This document shows positions 41,285 to 51,700 of a stretch of DNA of 57,648 nt, piece after piece. Each line of letters opens with the position of its first letter. Position 1 is the stretch's first letter. The translations under genes and the position numbers were made by a program. The stretch is from CAYILR01 sp964364175 (GTDB lineage: Bacteria; Bdellovibrionota; UBA1018). A model generated the notes under the pieces. The model was not told the origin of the DNA and searched no databases. It saw nothing but the letters and a program-made list of their open reading frames with translations. Location: positions 1-57,648 of the forward strand of contig CAYILR010000027.1 of NCBI GenBank assembly GCA_964364175.1, written 5' to 3'.

Positions 41285-43681
41285 TTGAGCGAAGTTCAAC
41301 CTACAACCGATCAACCAGAAACGTCTCAGGCTGCCGTGGCGGCGCCAGCGCCGACTGCTGAACCGGTGGCAAAACCTCGGACAAAAATCCGGGTTTCGAT
41401 CGGGACGAAACTCATTGGGTTGATTTCGGTACTTCTCTTGAGCTCCGTCGTAAGCCTGGTCATTTTGGCTACTCGCCTCTTCATTCAAGACAACACGGCC
41501 TTGATCCAACAAATGAACGCCGACACTGCAGCGTCAATTTCTGCGCAGGTTCGCGAGGTATTTACCAATGTGAACGAGAAGATGCGGATTGTGGGAACTG
41601 TGCTGATGCAAGAGGGTGCTTCGTCGTCAGGTGCAGTGAATCCAGTCACTCAACAAGTTTTTTCAAAAGACTCGGAATTTTTGGGTATGTTTGTTTATTA
41701 TTATCCGGATTCGAATCCAGCGGGTGAGGTGATTCATCGTGCTTTTTCTCCCGACATGGAAACTTGGGGCGACAAGGACGGATCCAAAGTTCTGAGCGCA
41801 CTCCAGTCCAACAAGGATTTCAATCCCAGCCTCGTGGCTAAAGGTGAAGTTCAAGTGACGACGACGACGCTCGCGGATGGAAGTCCGGTGGTGGTGATTG
41901 GAATTCCTTTTGTGGAGAACCAGGGCAAATTTACTCACACGATGGTGGGCTTGATCCGCCAGGCGCGGTTTGCGAAAATTTTTGGTGAGAGTGATCTTGT
42001 GACTAGCTTCATGTCGGATCGTAAGGGCAGATTGCTGGCACATCCGGATGCAGCTCGGGTGACGGCGGGTGAGAACGTTTCTTCTCTAGGAATTGTTCAA
42101 CAAATGCTTGAGGGAAAATTCAACAATGGGCAGACCCGCTACGTCGATGGAGCCACTCAGGAAGCTCGATTGGGAGCATTCCGCCTCGTGGGTTTTGGAG
42201 GATTGGGAGTCGTGGCAGAAGTCGCGGAAGCCAAAGCTTTCGAAGCGGCTCATCGTGTGGAATACCGCGCGGGGCTTCTGGCGTTGATTGTTTTGAGTCT
42301 GTCATTGCTCGCTGGATATTTTTTCTCGGGCACGATCACTTGGCCGATCAAGCAATTGGTTGAGGCCGCACACCGAATTGCAGCCGGGGATTTCAAAATT
42401 TCTCTGAAGCCAAAATCTCGCGATGAGATCGGACTTCTCTCGTTTGCGTTCAACGATATGGCTCTTGGACTCGAAGAACGGGATCGAGTGAAAAGTACAT
42501 TTAACAAATTCCACAACAAAGAAATTGCAGACAAGTTACTCTCAGGCGAAGTGAGCTTGGGGGGAGAGCGAATTGATGCCACGATTTTTTTCAGCGACGT
42601 TCGGGGATTCACCGCGATGAGCGAAACGATGCAGCCCGAGGAGGTCGTCGTCATGCTCAACGAGTACATGACTCGGATGGTGTCCATCATTCGTAAGCAT
42701 GGTGGGATTGTCGACAAATATGTGGGCGACGCAATCATGGCTCTTTGGGGAGTGCCGCTTTCTGTTGGAGATGAAACCTATCGTGCTGTGCGGGCTTGTC
42801 TCGACATGCGTGCGGATCTCTACGAATTAAATAAACTGCGACTTTCACGTGGTCAAAATGAGCTGCGAATAGGAATGGGTTTGAACTGCGGCCAAGTGAT
42901 CGCCGGAAACATCGGATCTGACGAAAAGATGGAATACACTGTCATTGGAGATGCCGTGAACACTGCTTCGCGGATGGAGTCCATGACCAAGGAATACGGA
43001 ACAGATTTTCTGATTCCTCGGGCAATTCTGGATCGAGTCAAAGATCGATTTGTTGTCGAGCAGAGCAAGTCGGCCAAAGTCAAAGGCAAGACCGAGGCAC
43101 TCGAAGTTTTTAAAGTGAAGGGCTATATCGACGAAGCTGGTAACCCAGTGATCGTGGAAACCCCTTACAGCTCCTATGCATCTGAGAAGAGCGATAAGAT
43201 GGTGCATGATAAAGAGGAACCTCCCAAAGAGGAAGCTGTTGTTGCAGCTCCTGTGGTTGAGGACGAAGCGGTGACAGTGGTTGCGGTGCCGCCTCCCCTC
43301 AGCGACGCGATTCTAATGCAAATGTTAGAAGAAGGCCTAGCACGCGAAGCTGAGGAAGCAGCAGCCCTCACGGCAACGCCGCCGCCACCGAATCACGAAA
43401 TGTTGATCGCCCTTTTGACGCCGCCTCCGCCCAACGCAGAAATGCTGTCCGAAGGTGATTTGACGAATCCGGGTTTTGCCAATGAGATTACTGCAGGCTG
43501 GTGGCGACCCAGTGCTCGCCCCAAAGCCAAAATGATTTCTCCGAGCGCATCGAATTTGCAGCCTGCCAGTCAGCAAGCCACATCACCGAGCACTTTGGAA
43601 ATGCCAGCGTTGGAGATTCCTGTTTTGGAAGTTTCCCTCGAAAGTGCAGAAGATCCGGGGAAAAAGAAAAAAGCTGCTTAA
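41285..43681 (+). CDS. membrane class III adenylate cyclase with Cache-like sensor, HAMP and Pro-rich tail
   Basis: The 798-residue product starts at TTG 41285 (AAGGAG 12 nt upstream). Membrane helices at about residues 40-63 and 330-352 enclose a periplasmic Cache-like sensor; a HAMP domain (ITWPIKQLVEAAHRIAAGDF) follows. The cyclase domain has both metal Asp residues (IFFSDVRGFT and DKYVGDAIMALWG), the ATP-selecting Lys in EKMEYTVIGD and the NTASR transition-state residues, so it should make cAMP in response to an external signal. The last 170 residues are low complexity, with three PPP...ML units (PPPPNHEML, PPPPNAEML). It stands alone. Confidence 0.9.
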   Translation: MSEVQPTTDQPETSQAAVAAPAPTAEPVAKPRTKIRVSIGTKLIGLISVLLLSSVVSLVILATRLFIQDNTALIQQMNADTAASISAQVREVFTNVNEKMRIVGTVLMQEGASSSGAVNPVTQQVFSKDSEFLGMFVYYYPDSNPAGEVIHRAFSPDMETWGDKDGSKVLSALQSNKDFNPSLVAKGEVQVTTTTLADGSPVVVIGIPFVENQGKFTHTMVGLIRQARFAKIFGESDLVTSFMSDRKGRLLAHPDAARVTAGENVSSLGIVQQMLEGKFNNGQTRYVDGATQEARLGAFRLVGFGGLGVVAEVAEAKAFEAAHRVEYRAGLLALIVLSLSLLAGYFFSGTITWPIKQLVEAAHRIAAGDFKISLKPKSRDEIGLLSFAFNDMALGLEERDRVKSTFNKFHNKEIADKLLSGEVSLGGERIDATIFFSDVRGFTAMSETMQPEEVVVMLNEYMTRMVSIIRKHGGIVDKYVGDAIMALWGVPLSVGDETYRAVRACLDMRADLYELNKLRLSRGQNELRIGMGLNCGQVIAGNIGSDEKMEYTVIGDAVNTASRMESMTKEYGTDFLIPRAILDRVKDRFVVEQSKSAKVKGKTEALEVFKVKGYIDEAGNPVIVETPYSSYASEKSDKMVHDKEEPPKEEAVVAAPVVEDEAVTVVAVPPPLSDAILMQMLEEGLAREAEEAAALTATPPPPNHEMLIALLTPPPPNAEMLSEGDLTNPGFANEITAGWWRPSARPKAKMISPSASNLQPASQQATSPSTLEMPALEIPVLEVSLESAEDPGKKKKAA

Positions 43682-43692
43682 GCTGCTTTTTT
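43667..43692. terminator. bidirectional terminator containing both stop codons
   Basis: AAAAAAGC (43667-43674) pairs with GCTTTTTT (43685-43692). The stop codons of the convergent genes on both sides lie inside the loop, so one hairpin serves both directions. Confidence 0.6.
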
Positions 43693-43929
43693 GAAGTTCA
43701 GCTGATTGCCCACTTCTGGAATCGTGCTGAAAACTAATTCTTCGAAGTCTTTCGAATTCAATCCCTCAGCAGCAGCGCTTTTCATGATCTTGAAAAGTTT
43801 TTTCTCGAGCTCGACTTTGTTGAGGCTCTTGTGGTTCAGCTCATCCTCGTGTTCGCACGCAAAATAAGCAGATTGAATTTCTTCAGCATATTGTTTTTTC
43901 ACAGCTTCTAAAAAACCTTCGCGATTCAT
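43678..43929 (-). CDS. small hypothetical protein
   Basis: The 83-residue product has no signal peptide or membrane helix, is acidic and helical (EGFLEAVKKQYAEEIQSAYF), and ends in LNFKKAA. A strong AAGGAG lies 7 nt before the ATG, which supports the gene being real. It overlaps the convergent cyclase gene by 4 bp. No family recognised. Confidence 0.6.
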   Translation of the reverse strand: MNREGFLEAVKKQYAEEIQSAYFACEHEDELNHKSLNKVELEKKLFKIMKSAAAEGLNSKDFEELVFSTIPEVGNQLNFKKAA

Positions 43930-44016
43930 ACGTGCTCCTTAGTTGGTTATAGATTCCTATCGACGCAATGAATCATTTTTAGAAGCACCTTAACATTTTA
44001 AATATAAACAATTGAA

Positions 44017-45645
44017 TTAACTCATGAATGGATATCGATAATCCTTCGGTGGAACCAGGTTCTCTTTGATGGTTCGAGGTGAAACCCAGCGTTGCAAGTT
44101 GAGCGCACTACCCGCTTTGTCGTTCGTACCAGAGGCCCTGGCTCCACCAAACGGCTGCTGCCCGACCACCGCGCCTGTGGGTTTGTCATTGATGTAGAAA
44201 TTCCCCGCAGCGTTGCGGAGTCGAGAAGTGAGTTTCTCGATCGCCAATCGATCCTGCGCAAAAATCGCTCCAGTCAGCGCATAGGGAGTGCTGTTGTCAC
44301 AAAGATCCAGAACCTCATCCAGACGTTCATCCTCATACACATAGATGGTTAAAACGGGGCCAAAGATTTCCTCGACCATCGTTCTGGATCGAGGGTCATC
44401 GGTGAGTAGAACCGTAGGTTCAATGAAAAATCCTTTGCTCGAGTCTGCTTTTCCGCCCACGAGGACCTTCACTCCAGACGTGTTCCGCGCGTCTTCGATG
44501 TATCCGGAAATTTTTCGAAAGGCTCGTTCGTCGATCACGGCGTTCATAAAGCAGCTCAGGTCACGCACATCGCCCATTTTAATCGTGCGGACCATATCCA
44601 GCAGGCCGGATTCCAGGCTTTTCCACAGTGAGCGTGGAATATAGGCGCGAGAAGCGGCTGAACATTTTTGGCCCTGGAATTCGAATGCTCCACGGACCAA
44701 GGCAACCGCCAGGGCCTGCAGATCCGCCGAAGGATGCGCGAAAACGAAATCTTTGCCACCCGTTTCACCCACGACACGGGGATAGGTTCGATAATTTTTG
44801 AGATTCGTGGAGACGCCCTGCCAAAGTGTCTGGAACGTTCCAGTGGATCCGGTGAAATGAATCCCTGCGAGATCTCGTTCTGCCAACAAAACCTGGCTGC
44901 TCGTGGGTCCGTCGGCTGGAATGAAATTGATTACCCCGTCGGGCAAGCCCGCTTCTTGAAAAAGCTTCATGGTGTAATAAGCGGACAACATCTGAGTATC
45001 AGACGGTTTCCATAAAACCGTGTTCCCAGTCATGGCAGGCGCGGCACACAGATTTCCTGCGATCGCAGTAAAGTTAAACGGTGTAATCGCCCAGACAAAT
45101 CCTTCCAACGGCCGATAATCCACGCGATTCCAAATTCCGGGCGAAGAAATCGGCTGGTCAGCTAGGATTTTCTGATAAAAATGAGCATTGAATCGAAAGA
45201 AATCAATCATCTCGCATGCCGCATCGATTTCTGCTTGGTAGGCGCTTTTGGATTGCCCTAACATGGTGGCCGCATTGATTCGATCGCGCCACGGGCCCGC
45301 CAATAAATCGGCGGCCTTTAAAAATACAGCAGCTCGGTCCGTCCAAGGCAGAGCTTCCCAGCCCTCTTTTGCTCGAGCTGCAGCTGCCACTGCCTGCCGA
45401 ATTTCCTCGGGGCCTGCCTGATGAAATTCCGCCAAAACCTCCTGATGCGAATGGGGTTGAACGACTTTGACCTTGCGGCCAGTGCGGATTTCGCGTCCCC
45501 CGATGATGCAGGGGATGTCAATTTTCTCATGACTCATCCATTGCAGGGTTTGTTCGAGGTGCTTGCGCGTGGGATCTCCGGGTGAATAATCACGAGTGCG
45601 TTCATTCACAGGATTCGGGACTTGGAACAATGCGGATTCTTTCAT
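44017..45645 (-). CDS. pruA: delta-1-pyrroline-5-carboxylate dehydrogenase
   Basis: The 542-residue product oxidises glutamate semialdehyde (from proline) to glutamate with NAD+. The aldehyde dehydrogenase motifs are complete: catalytic Cys328 in EFQGQKCSAAS, general-base Glu294 in GETGGK, and the cofactor segment HFTGSTGTF. Length and the N-terminal extension fit the standalone P5CDH (TIGR01236) type rather than PutA. No proline dehydrogenase gene adjoins it. Only 29 bp separate its ATG from the divergent permease, so its promoter must overlap the permease start. Confidence 0.92.
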   Translation of the reverse strand: MKESALFQVPNPVNERTRDYSPGDPTRKHLEQTLQWMSHEKIDIPCIIGGREIRTGRKVKVVQPHSHQEVLAEFHQAGPEEIRQAVAAAARAKEGWEALPWTDRAAVFLKAADLLAGPWRDRINAATMLGQSKSAYQAEIDAACEMIDFFRFNAHFYQKILADQPISSPGIWNRVDYRPLEGFVWAITPFNFTAIAGNLCAAPAMTGNTVLWKPSDTQMLSAYYTMKLFQEAGLPDGVINFIPADGPTSSQVLLAERDLAGIHFTGSTGTFQTLWQGVSTNLKNYRTYPRVVGETGGKDFVFAHPSADLQALAVALVRGAFEFQGQKCSAASRAYIPRSLWKSLESGLLDMVRTIKMGDVRDLSCFMNAVIDERAFRKISGYIEDARNTSGVKVLVGGKADSSKGFFIEPTVLLTDDPRSRTMVEEIFGPVLTIYVYEDERLDEVLDLCDNSTPYALTGAIFAQDRLAIEKLTSRLRNAAGNFYINDKPTGAVVGQQPFGGARASGTNDKAGSALNLQRWVSPRTIKENLVPPKDYRYPFMS

Positions 45646-45674
45646 ATGATGGATTTATCTCATGAAGGAGAAAA

Positions 45675-47117
45675 ATGAAAATGCCTGATTTCAATGGAAT
45701 GAAGTTTGGTGGAGGAAGTTTAACGCGCTTTGTTGCGCTGCGTCCACCCACGGATTGGAAAACCGAGATTCTCTCGGGAGTGACCACGTTTTTGACCATG
45801 GCTTATATTCTCTTTGTGAATCCTGCGATTTTGTCTGCAGCAGGTGTTCCGTTTCAAGCTGCGGTTACGGCGACTGCGCTCGGAGCAGCTCTGATGAGCA
45901 TTTGCATGGGAGTCGTGACGAACCGTCCACTGGCTCTTGCATCGGGGATGGGAATCAACGCAGTTCTTGCGTTTACCGTGATCGGGTTTCAGCAAGCCAG
46001 AATGCCTTGGCAAGTCGGAATGGCCGCGATTTTTGTGGAAGGCTTGCTCACGCTGGTTCTGGTGCTCACCGGATTTCGTGAAGCAGTGATGGAAGCGATC
46101 CCAGTCAATCTCAAGCGCGCGATCGGTGCGGGGATTGGATTATTTATTACATTGATTGGATTAAACCAAGGCGGATTGATCCGTTCGGCGCCGATCACCC
46201 TCGTTTCGTTGGGAGATTTTTCTCAAAAATATGTTTGGGTCACGTTGGCTGGGTTATTCATCACCGTGATCTTGATGGCCTACAAAAAAAGCAGCGCGAT
46301 CCTCGTGGGAATGGTCTCTGCGACGATATTTGCGATGATTCTCAGGCTCGTGGTGCCTTCTTCGGCAATCATTTCGATTCCGCAATTCACCACTTTCTTC
46401 GCTCCGTTTCAAGCTGCAGGCCCAGGCGGCAGCATGGCGATTTGGCAGGTATTCTCACCGCTTGTTCTGACCGGGGTATTTGGAATCATGCTGACCGATT
46501 TCTTTGACACGATGGGAACCGTCGTTGCAATTGGTGAGCGAGCTGGGTTTGCGGATCACGAAGGCAAGGTCGAAGGTCTGCGCGAAATTTTGGTGGTGGA
46601 TGCGGCGGCTGCAACTGTGGGTGGGTTGTTTGGTGCAAGTTCGATCACAACCTATGTAGAATCCGCGTCTGGTATTTCGGTTGGGGGAAGAACGGGTTGG
46701 GTTGCGATCATTGCAGGAATTTGTTTTGCTCTGTCGGCGTTGTTTTCGCCCCTGATTCAGTTGATCGGTGGCGGTGTTTTTGTTCCAAAAGCAGAAATTT
46801 ACAAACTATTTACCGCGGCTGGATTCCAAATGACCCAGGGAGACGCGGTGGTTTACCCCATCACGGCGGGCGCATTGATTACGGTCGGTTTCATGATGAT
46901 GGGAGTTTTGCGCAAAATCGACTGGGATGATTTCAGCGAAGCCTTTCCCGCCTTTCTGATCCTGATCGGAATTCCGCTGACCTACAATATCAGCTACGGA
47001 ATCGGGCTGGGAATGATCACCCACACCGTGATTCGATTTGCACGCGGCCAGGCTGTAAAGCCACTGATGGCCGTGATCTCGATCGCGTTCCTGGTGGCAT
47101 TTATCGTAGCAAGGTAA
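45675..47117 (+). CDS. AzgA-type purine (adenine/guanine/hypoxanthine) permease, NCS2 family
   Basis: The 480-residue inner-membrane protein has 12-14 hydrophobic segments and the family motifs TMAYILFVNPAILSAAG, LASGMGINAVLAF, MLTDFFDTMGTVVAIGER and GASSITTYVESASGI. Such proteins import purine bases by proton symport. AAGGAG precedes ATG 45675 by 5 nt. It is divergent to pruA and ends at a strong bidirectional terminator. Confidence 0.92.
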   Translation: MKMPDFNGMKFGGGSLTRFVALRPPTDWKTEILSGVTTFLTMAYILFVNPAILSAAGVPFQAAVTATALGAALMSICMGVVTNRPLALASGMGINAVLAFTVIGFQQARMPWQVGMAAIFVEGLLTLVLVLTGFREAVMEAIPVNLKRAIGAGIGLFITLIGLNQGGLIRSAPITLVSLGDFSQKYVWVTLAGLFITVILMAYKKSSAILVGMVSATIFAMILRLVVPSSAIISIPQFTTFFAPFQAAGPGGSMAIWQVFSPLVLTGVFGIMLTDFFDTMGTVVAIGERAGFADHEGKVEGLREILVVDAAAATVGGLFGASSITTYVESASGISVGGRTGWVAIIAGICFALSALFSPLIQLIGGGVFVPKAEIYKLFTAAGFQMTQGDAVVYPITAGALITVGFMMMGVLRKIDWDDFSEAFPAFLILIGIPLTYNISYGIGLGMITHTVIRFARGQAVKPLMAVISIAFLVAFIVAR

Positions 47118-47156
47118 AAAGGTGTCCCATGCAAGGCAATGCCTTGCACCCTTTTT
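47116..47156. terminator. bidirectional terminator, family member 2
   Basis: AAAAAGGTG (47116-47124) pairs with CACCCTTTTT (47147-47156) around an inner GCAAGGC/GCCTTGC stem (47131-47147). It ends the permease gene and, read the other way, the operon at 47177-55536. Confidence 0.75.
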
Positions 47157-47176
47157 GATGCTTGGTGCGTCATTAG

Positions 47177-48742
47177 TCAGTTTTGTGCTAAGGGCTTCGG
47201 CAAGTCGATCAACCCGCGGTAGGCGCGGGCGAACATGCAGATATCGCTGAGGCCGGTGTAGGGAAAGGCTAGTTCTTCTTCTGGGTCAATGTCCTTGGAG
47301 CGGCGCAAATCGTTGAGCTGAGTATTCAGCCACTTTTCTTCCACGCGAGGCATCTGGTCCGGGGTGTTTTGCATGGTCCATTCGTAACGAGCCAATGCCA
47401 TTTTCACGGTGTCGGTGATTTCTTGAACGTTTTTGTAGCTGGGCAATTTTTTGAGAGCTTTTTTGAAGCGCGAGGTTTTGTATTCCAGGCTGGCGTAGAC
47501 TTGTTTTTGGCCTTCTTCGAGGGGCAGCTTTCCTATGCGGAAGGTGTCTCCTGTGTTGATATCAAACAAATAAAGATCAGCATCCCCAACTAAGAACACG
47601 CGATTCGTGAAAGCGTTTTGCATTGAGAGAAACTGTTTCAGGGTTTCTTCGTAAATGGTTTTTTGAGAAACCCGGCTGAGCTCTGACATTTTCGCCAAAC
47701 CCTTTTCATCCGATCCATACACTTTTTTCAAGGCATCCTGATAAAGCATCATCTCGTTTTCATCAGAAGGATTCATCGGCGAATTTTGGCAAGAATTCAT
47801 CGTCAGGTAGCGCGCAAAAGAAACGGGATTAAAATAATATTCTGAATGGCGATAGCCCAAAACGTACCGGGGAGCATCGTAGAAAATCGCTTTCAATGTT
47901 TGAAATAGAATCAGTCCAGTGGCAGCTCCAAGTGAAATGACGCCAAGTCCAGTCGCGAGCCCCACCTGAATTGTCGCAAGTGCGCCGGTCTGAAGGATAT
48001 CCCAGGACCAAAGCAGCGCGACGACTCCGATCGAGAATCCCTGAAATAAAATCGATTTCATCACAGCCCAAGGAACCATCAAGACTTCCAGAGGGTATTG
48101 CAGCAAATCAACGACGGTGAGGAGTCCCTGCAGCGTAGCGATGAAAGTTCGGCTGACAATGTTCCAAGCGAGTTCACCCACAAAAGTCCCTGCAGTTGCG
48201 AGGGTTTCCATGGGAAGGGAAACGAGGAGGAACGCTCCCGCCTGAGTGATGACCCAAACGCCGTGCACGATTTTCATTCCTGTGCCCGATGGAGCAGGAG
48301 CTTCAAACATGTCCCCCACGTACTCGATTGTTTTTGGAATCATTCCTGCTGTCTCAGCCGTTGCAGGAAATCGAAACGCTGATTTGAAAAATTCCACATT
48401 AAAACTATCGAGTTTATGAAACTTGATATCGCGGAAAGAAAGATTTCGGACGTCGGTCGCGACGGTTCCCTTGCTCGTGTATTCTTGTTTGATTGCTTCT
48501 GCGACTTGTTTAGTGTTGCTCCAAGCGCTTTTGAAAGAGTCTTTTTGAAATTTGTAAGCAGGCTTGAATCCGAGCACCAAGAAATCCTGGGAATCAAATC
48601 CGTCGATCGCATGATCAGCAGTCCACTTGAAAATACTCATGAGTGAGGAATGTTCAGGATAAAGTACCTCACCGTCATTCGCTGATGCGATTTGAGTGCT
48701 GAACGCTATGAGTAAGGAAATAAAAATCTGTTTAATGCGCAT
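47177..48742 (-). CDS. exported protein with several membrane helices, unknown function
   Basis: The 521-residue product has a signal peptide (MRIKQIFISLLIAFSTQIASA), a soluble N-terminal part, then four or more hydrophobic segments between about residues 160 and 300 (AGAFLLVSLPMETLATAGTF ... LGVISLGAATGLILFQTL), and a soluble charged C-terminus. Its ATG overlaps the stop of the protease gene by 11 nt, so translation is coupled. It may be a partner, substrate or immunity-like membrane protein of the protease. No family recognised. Confidence 0.78.
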   Translation of the reverse strand: MRIKQIFISLLIAFSTQIASANDGEVLYPEHSSLMSIFKWTADHAIDGFDSQDFLVLGFKPAYKFQKDSFKSAWSNTKQVAEAIKQEYTSKGTVATDVRNLSFRDIKFHKLDSFNVEFFKSAFRFPATAETAGMIPKTIEYVGDMFEAPAPSGTGMKIVHGVWVITQAGAFLLVSLPMETLATAGTFVGELAWNIVSRTFIATLQGLLTVVDLLQYPLEVLMVPWAVMKSILFQGFSIGVVALLWSWDILQTGALATIQVGLATGLGVISLGAATGLILFQTLKAIFYDAPRYVLGYRHSEYYFNPVSFARYLTMNSCQNSPMNPSDENEMMLYQDALKKVYGSDEKGLAKMSELSRVSQKTIYEETLKQFLSMQNAFTNRVFLVGDADLYLFDINTGDTFRIGKLPLEEGQKQVYASLEYKTSRFKKALKKLPSYKNVQEITDTVKMALARYEWTMQNTPDQMPRVEEKWLNTQLNDLRRSKDIDPEEELAFPYTGLSDICMFARAYRGLIDLPKPLAQN

Positions 48743-51700
48743 TTTTAAACCTCAGAGGGAGTTTGATAAATCGATCACCACAAAAATAAACGAGGTGAGT
48801 AGGCGTAGGATTGAGCTCGGTGCAAGTTTGTTCCTTGCCCGCCGTCGGAAAAATTCTGAATTTCGCAGGTCTTTCCAACCGCAATTCTTTCCCGTCCGAC
48901 GATAGTGCAGGCACGATCAGTTCTGAACTGATTGAAACTCCAAGAGAAGGTGGAAAATAAAGTGCTGGAATTCGAGAAGCTCCGTTCGAATCTACAGAGA
49001 GAGGATAATAATATCCGTCAAAGAGGTTCTTTGAAACGAAACCGAAGCGTTTAATGGTCGTCGAAGCGTGCAACCCTGAACTGAAATCCTGAAAATCGAT
49101 TTGGAACAAGGACTGACCAAAGGCTTGGATTCCGCCAGCAGCGTCCCTGTACACTCCCACCATGCGATGAATCGCGGCGAGAGGATCCTCGGGAGCAATT
49201 GTGATTTGTTGAACTTGAGTTTGATCAGGCAGGACTAGGCTCAATCGATGTTGCCCCAGCACGCCCTGGCTTCCATAGGCAACGCCTGCGCTCGATCCAG
49301 CAGCTGTTTTGTCGAGTGACAAAATCATCGTCGGAACCAGCCCGCCGATCATGTGATAGCTGGGAAAATTCAATGCAGCGGGTGTTTGCCAAATTCCATT
49401 TGAATCAAACGAACTTCGGAAAAATTTGCGATCATATCCTTTGCCTGTAGTAAAAGTGGCCTCGTGTGAGGATAGCCACTCCACAGGAGCAAAATCCTGC
49501 GGATGCGGCAAAGTGTGAACGCCGGTGGCATTGACGTAGTAAACCCTACGCGCTGCTGGATTCTCGGGATTTTTCTCCCAGGGCGTGGGTTTGGGTTTTT
49601 CGGGGTCGGGGAGCTTTCCCATCGCAATCCAGGCAGGGACGCGTTCTCCACTCAACCAGATCCAAAAAACCGACCCGGGATAAAATCCGAGACTCCCATC
49701 ATATTGATATTCAGTACCGATCGGCTGGAACTGTGAATTCAGGTTCAACCAGTGAAGAACTGCGAATTTGTCTTTTCTTCCGGATTTCCCAGTTTTTTCA
49801 ATCTGCGTTCGAGTCGACCAAACGAATCCCGTTTCGGTCTGGTAAATATTTTGAACATTCGTAGAGGCTTCGTCGAATGTGTGACTTGCTGAAACTTTGT
49901 AGGTTTGCCCTAAACGTTGGAGCAGGAATGCTGCTGTGGATTTTGCCCCTGTTTTTTTGATCGCAACGTACTGTGGATCTGCAGTGGGTGAGAAATTTTC
50001 GAAGACAGGTTGGATCCATCGAATGTCGGTGATGCCCTCGCTGTCTCGGATCAGGGCAGCATCCTCAGTAGACAAAGTCAGGGTCTCTGACTCGGAATCT
50101 AGAAACAGAGGATCCAAGGGAACAATGACTTCGGCTTGCATGTGAACCGGAGGTTGTGCGATCCCATCGGCAGTGAGATTCAGTTCAAATTCGATTTCAC
50201 TAGGAATTTCGGAATGAGATATTTGAAGTGTTCCTGAGAGTTTTTTGGTTTCTCCGGACGATAGGCTTCCTAATTCAAATCGCGACGTTGGCAAACTAAA
50301 GCCACGCTCAAGTGCCAGGGCAGAAAGTTTAATCTCTGCCGCGACATTCTCTGCAGCCATCCAGAAATTTTTCAAATCCAATTTAATCGCGAGATGATTG
50401 CTTTTTCGATCCCAAGTCAAAAAGACGACTTCTTTTTTCACGGGAGCGATCCAGGGCCGGGGCAAAGCGTTGAGGCTTCGAGCTAGGTCGATATTGCCAT
50501 TTCGAACCCATTTTTTTCCGCTGGCAATGTCAACCGTGGATGTGCGCACAGGACGTGTACCGATCATCAGTCGGGCATAGGCCTCGTCAGATGAAGCCCC
50601 CGAGTTCAAAATTCTCGCAAGCACACCTGCAGTCATGGGTGCTGCCATCGACGTTCCGCTGCGGAAGTCATATCCAATACGATCCGTGTAAAATTTTTGT
50701 TTGCATTCCGGCTTCATGCACTGTCTGAACCAAGTACTCAGAATCATGAATCCGGGGGCTGCCACATCGACGCTTCCGCCATAGTTGCTGAATTGAGAAA
50801 GTGCTCCGTCGGGACCGTGCGATCCGACGCAAACCACTCCATCATAGAGGCAAGGATAAACCGGATTCGGGTTAGCAAAATTGTCTGCTGCAGCGACGAC
50901 GAGAACTCCTTTGTTCTGGATCGCCTTCACCAGCTTGCGCATCAGCAGCGAGTCCATGTACCGAGGCCAGTTCAGAGACATATTGATCACCTGAACATTG
51001 CTACGGAGAGCGTAGAGCATTCCGCGCGAAATAATATCGGCGTAGGTTCGGATTTTTGGAAGATCACGTTCGATGATCGATGGGGGCACGTCGGAGTCAG
51101 CGTCGGCAGGTCGCGCAGGTTCTGGCTCTGACTCACGAATGACTTTGATGGACAGAATTTTTGCCGACTGAGAAACTCCGCGAATGCCGACACTGTTTTG
51201 TGCTGCTGCAATAATACCAGAGACATGAGTTCCGTGCCCAATGTCATCATCGATTTGGTTATTGCCGCGAATCCCAGTCTGACGATCCACTAGACTCAAC
51301 ACGTTCCATCCCATGCAATCCATGGGATATCCGTTGCCATCCGTGTCGACCTTGCCCCAGATTCCCAGGCATTTTTCCTCGTTTTTTTCTTTATCTTTGC
51401 AGGCCAAAAATTGTTGGTACGCCTGGCATTCACTTTCTTTGCGGTAAATTTGCGACTGAAGATCCGGGTGAGTCACATCAATCCCCGTGTCCAGAACGCC
51501 GACCACAATTGGGCGGGAGAGGTTTTCAGGAGGAGCACGATCCACGCCCACGTCTTCGTCAGGAACTCCCTGAAACGGAATTCCCTGAATGTCAGAAGTT
51601 TTCAGCAAATAAGTCCCGCCAGTATTTCGTAATCCCCATTGTTCTTTGAGTAATGGATCGGCAGCAGACGTCGGAACAGCAGGGCTCTCGTTCAGAGTAA

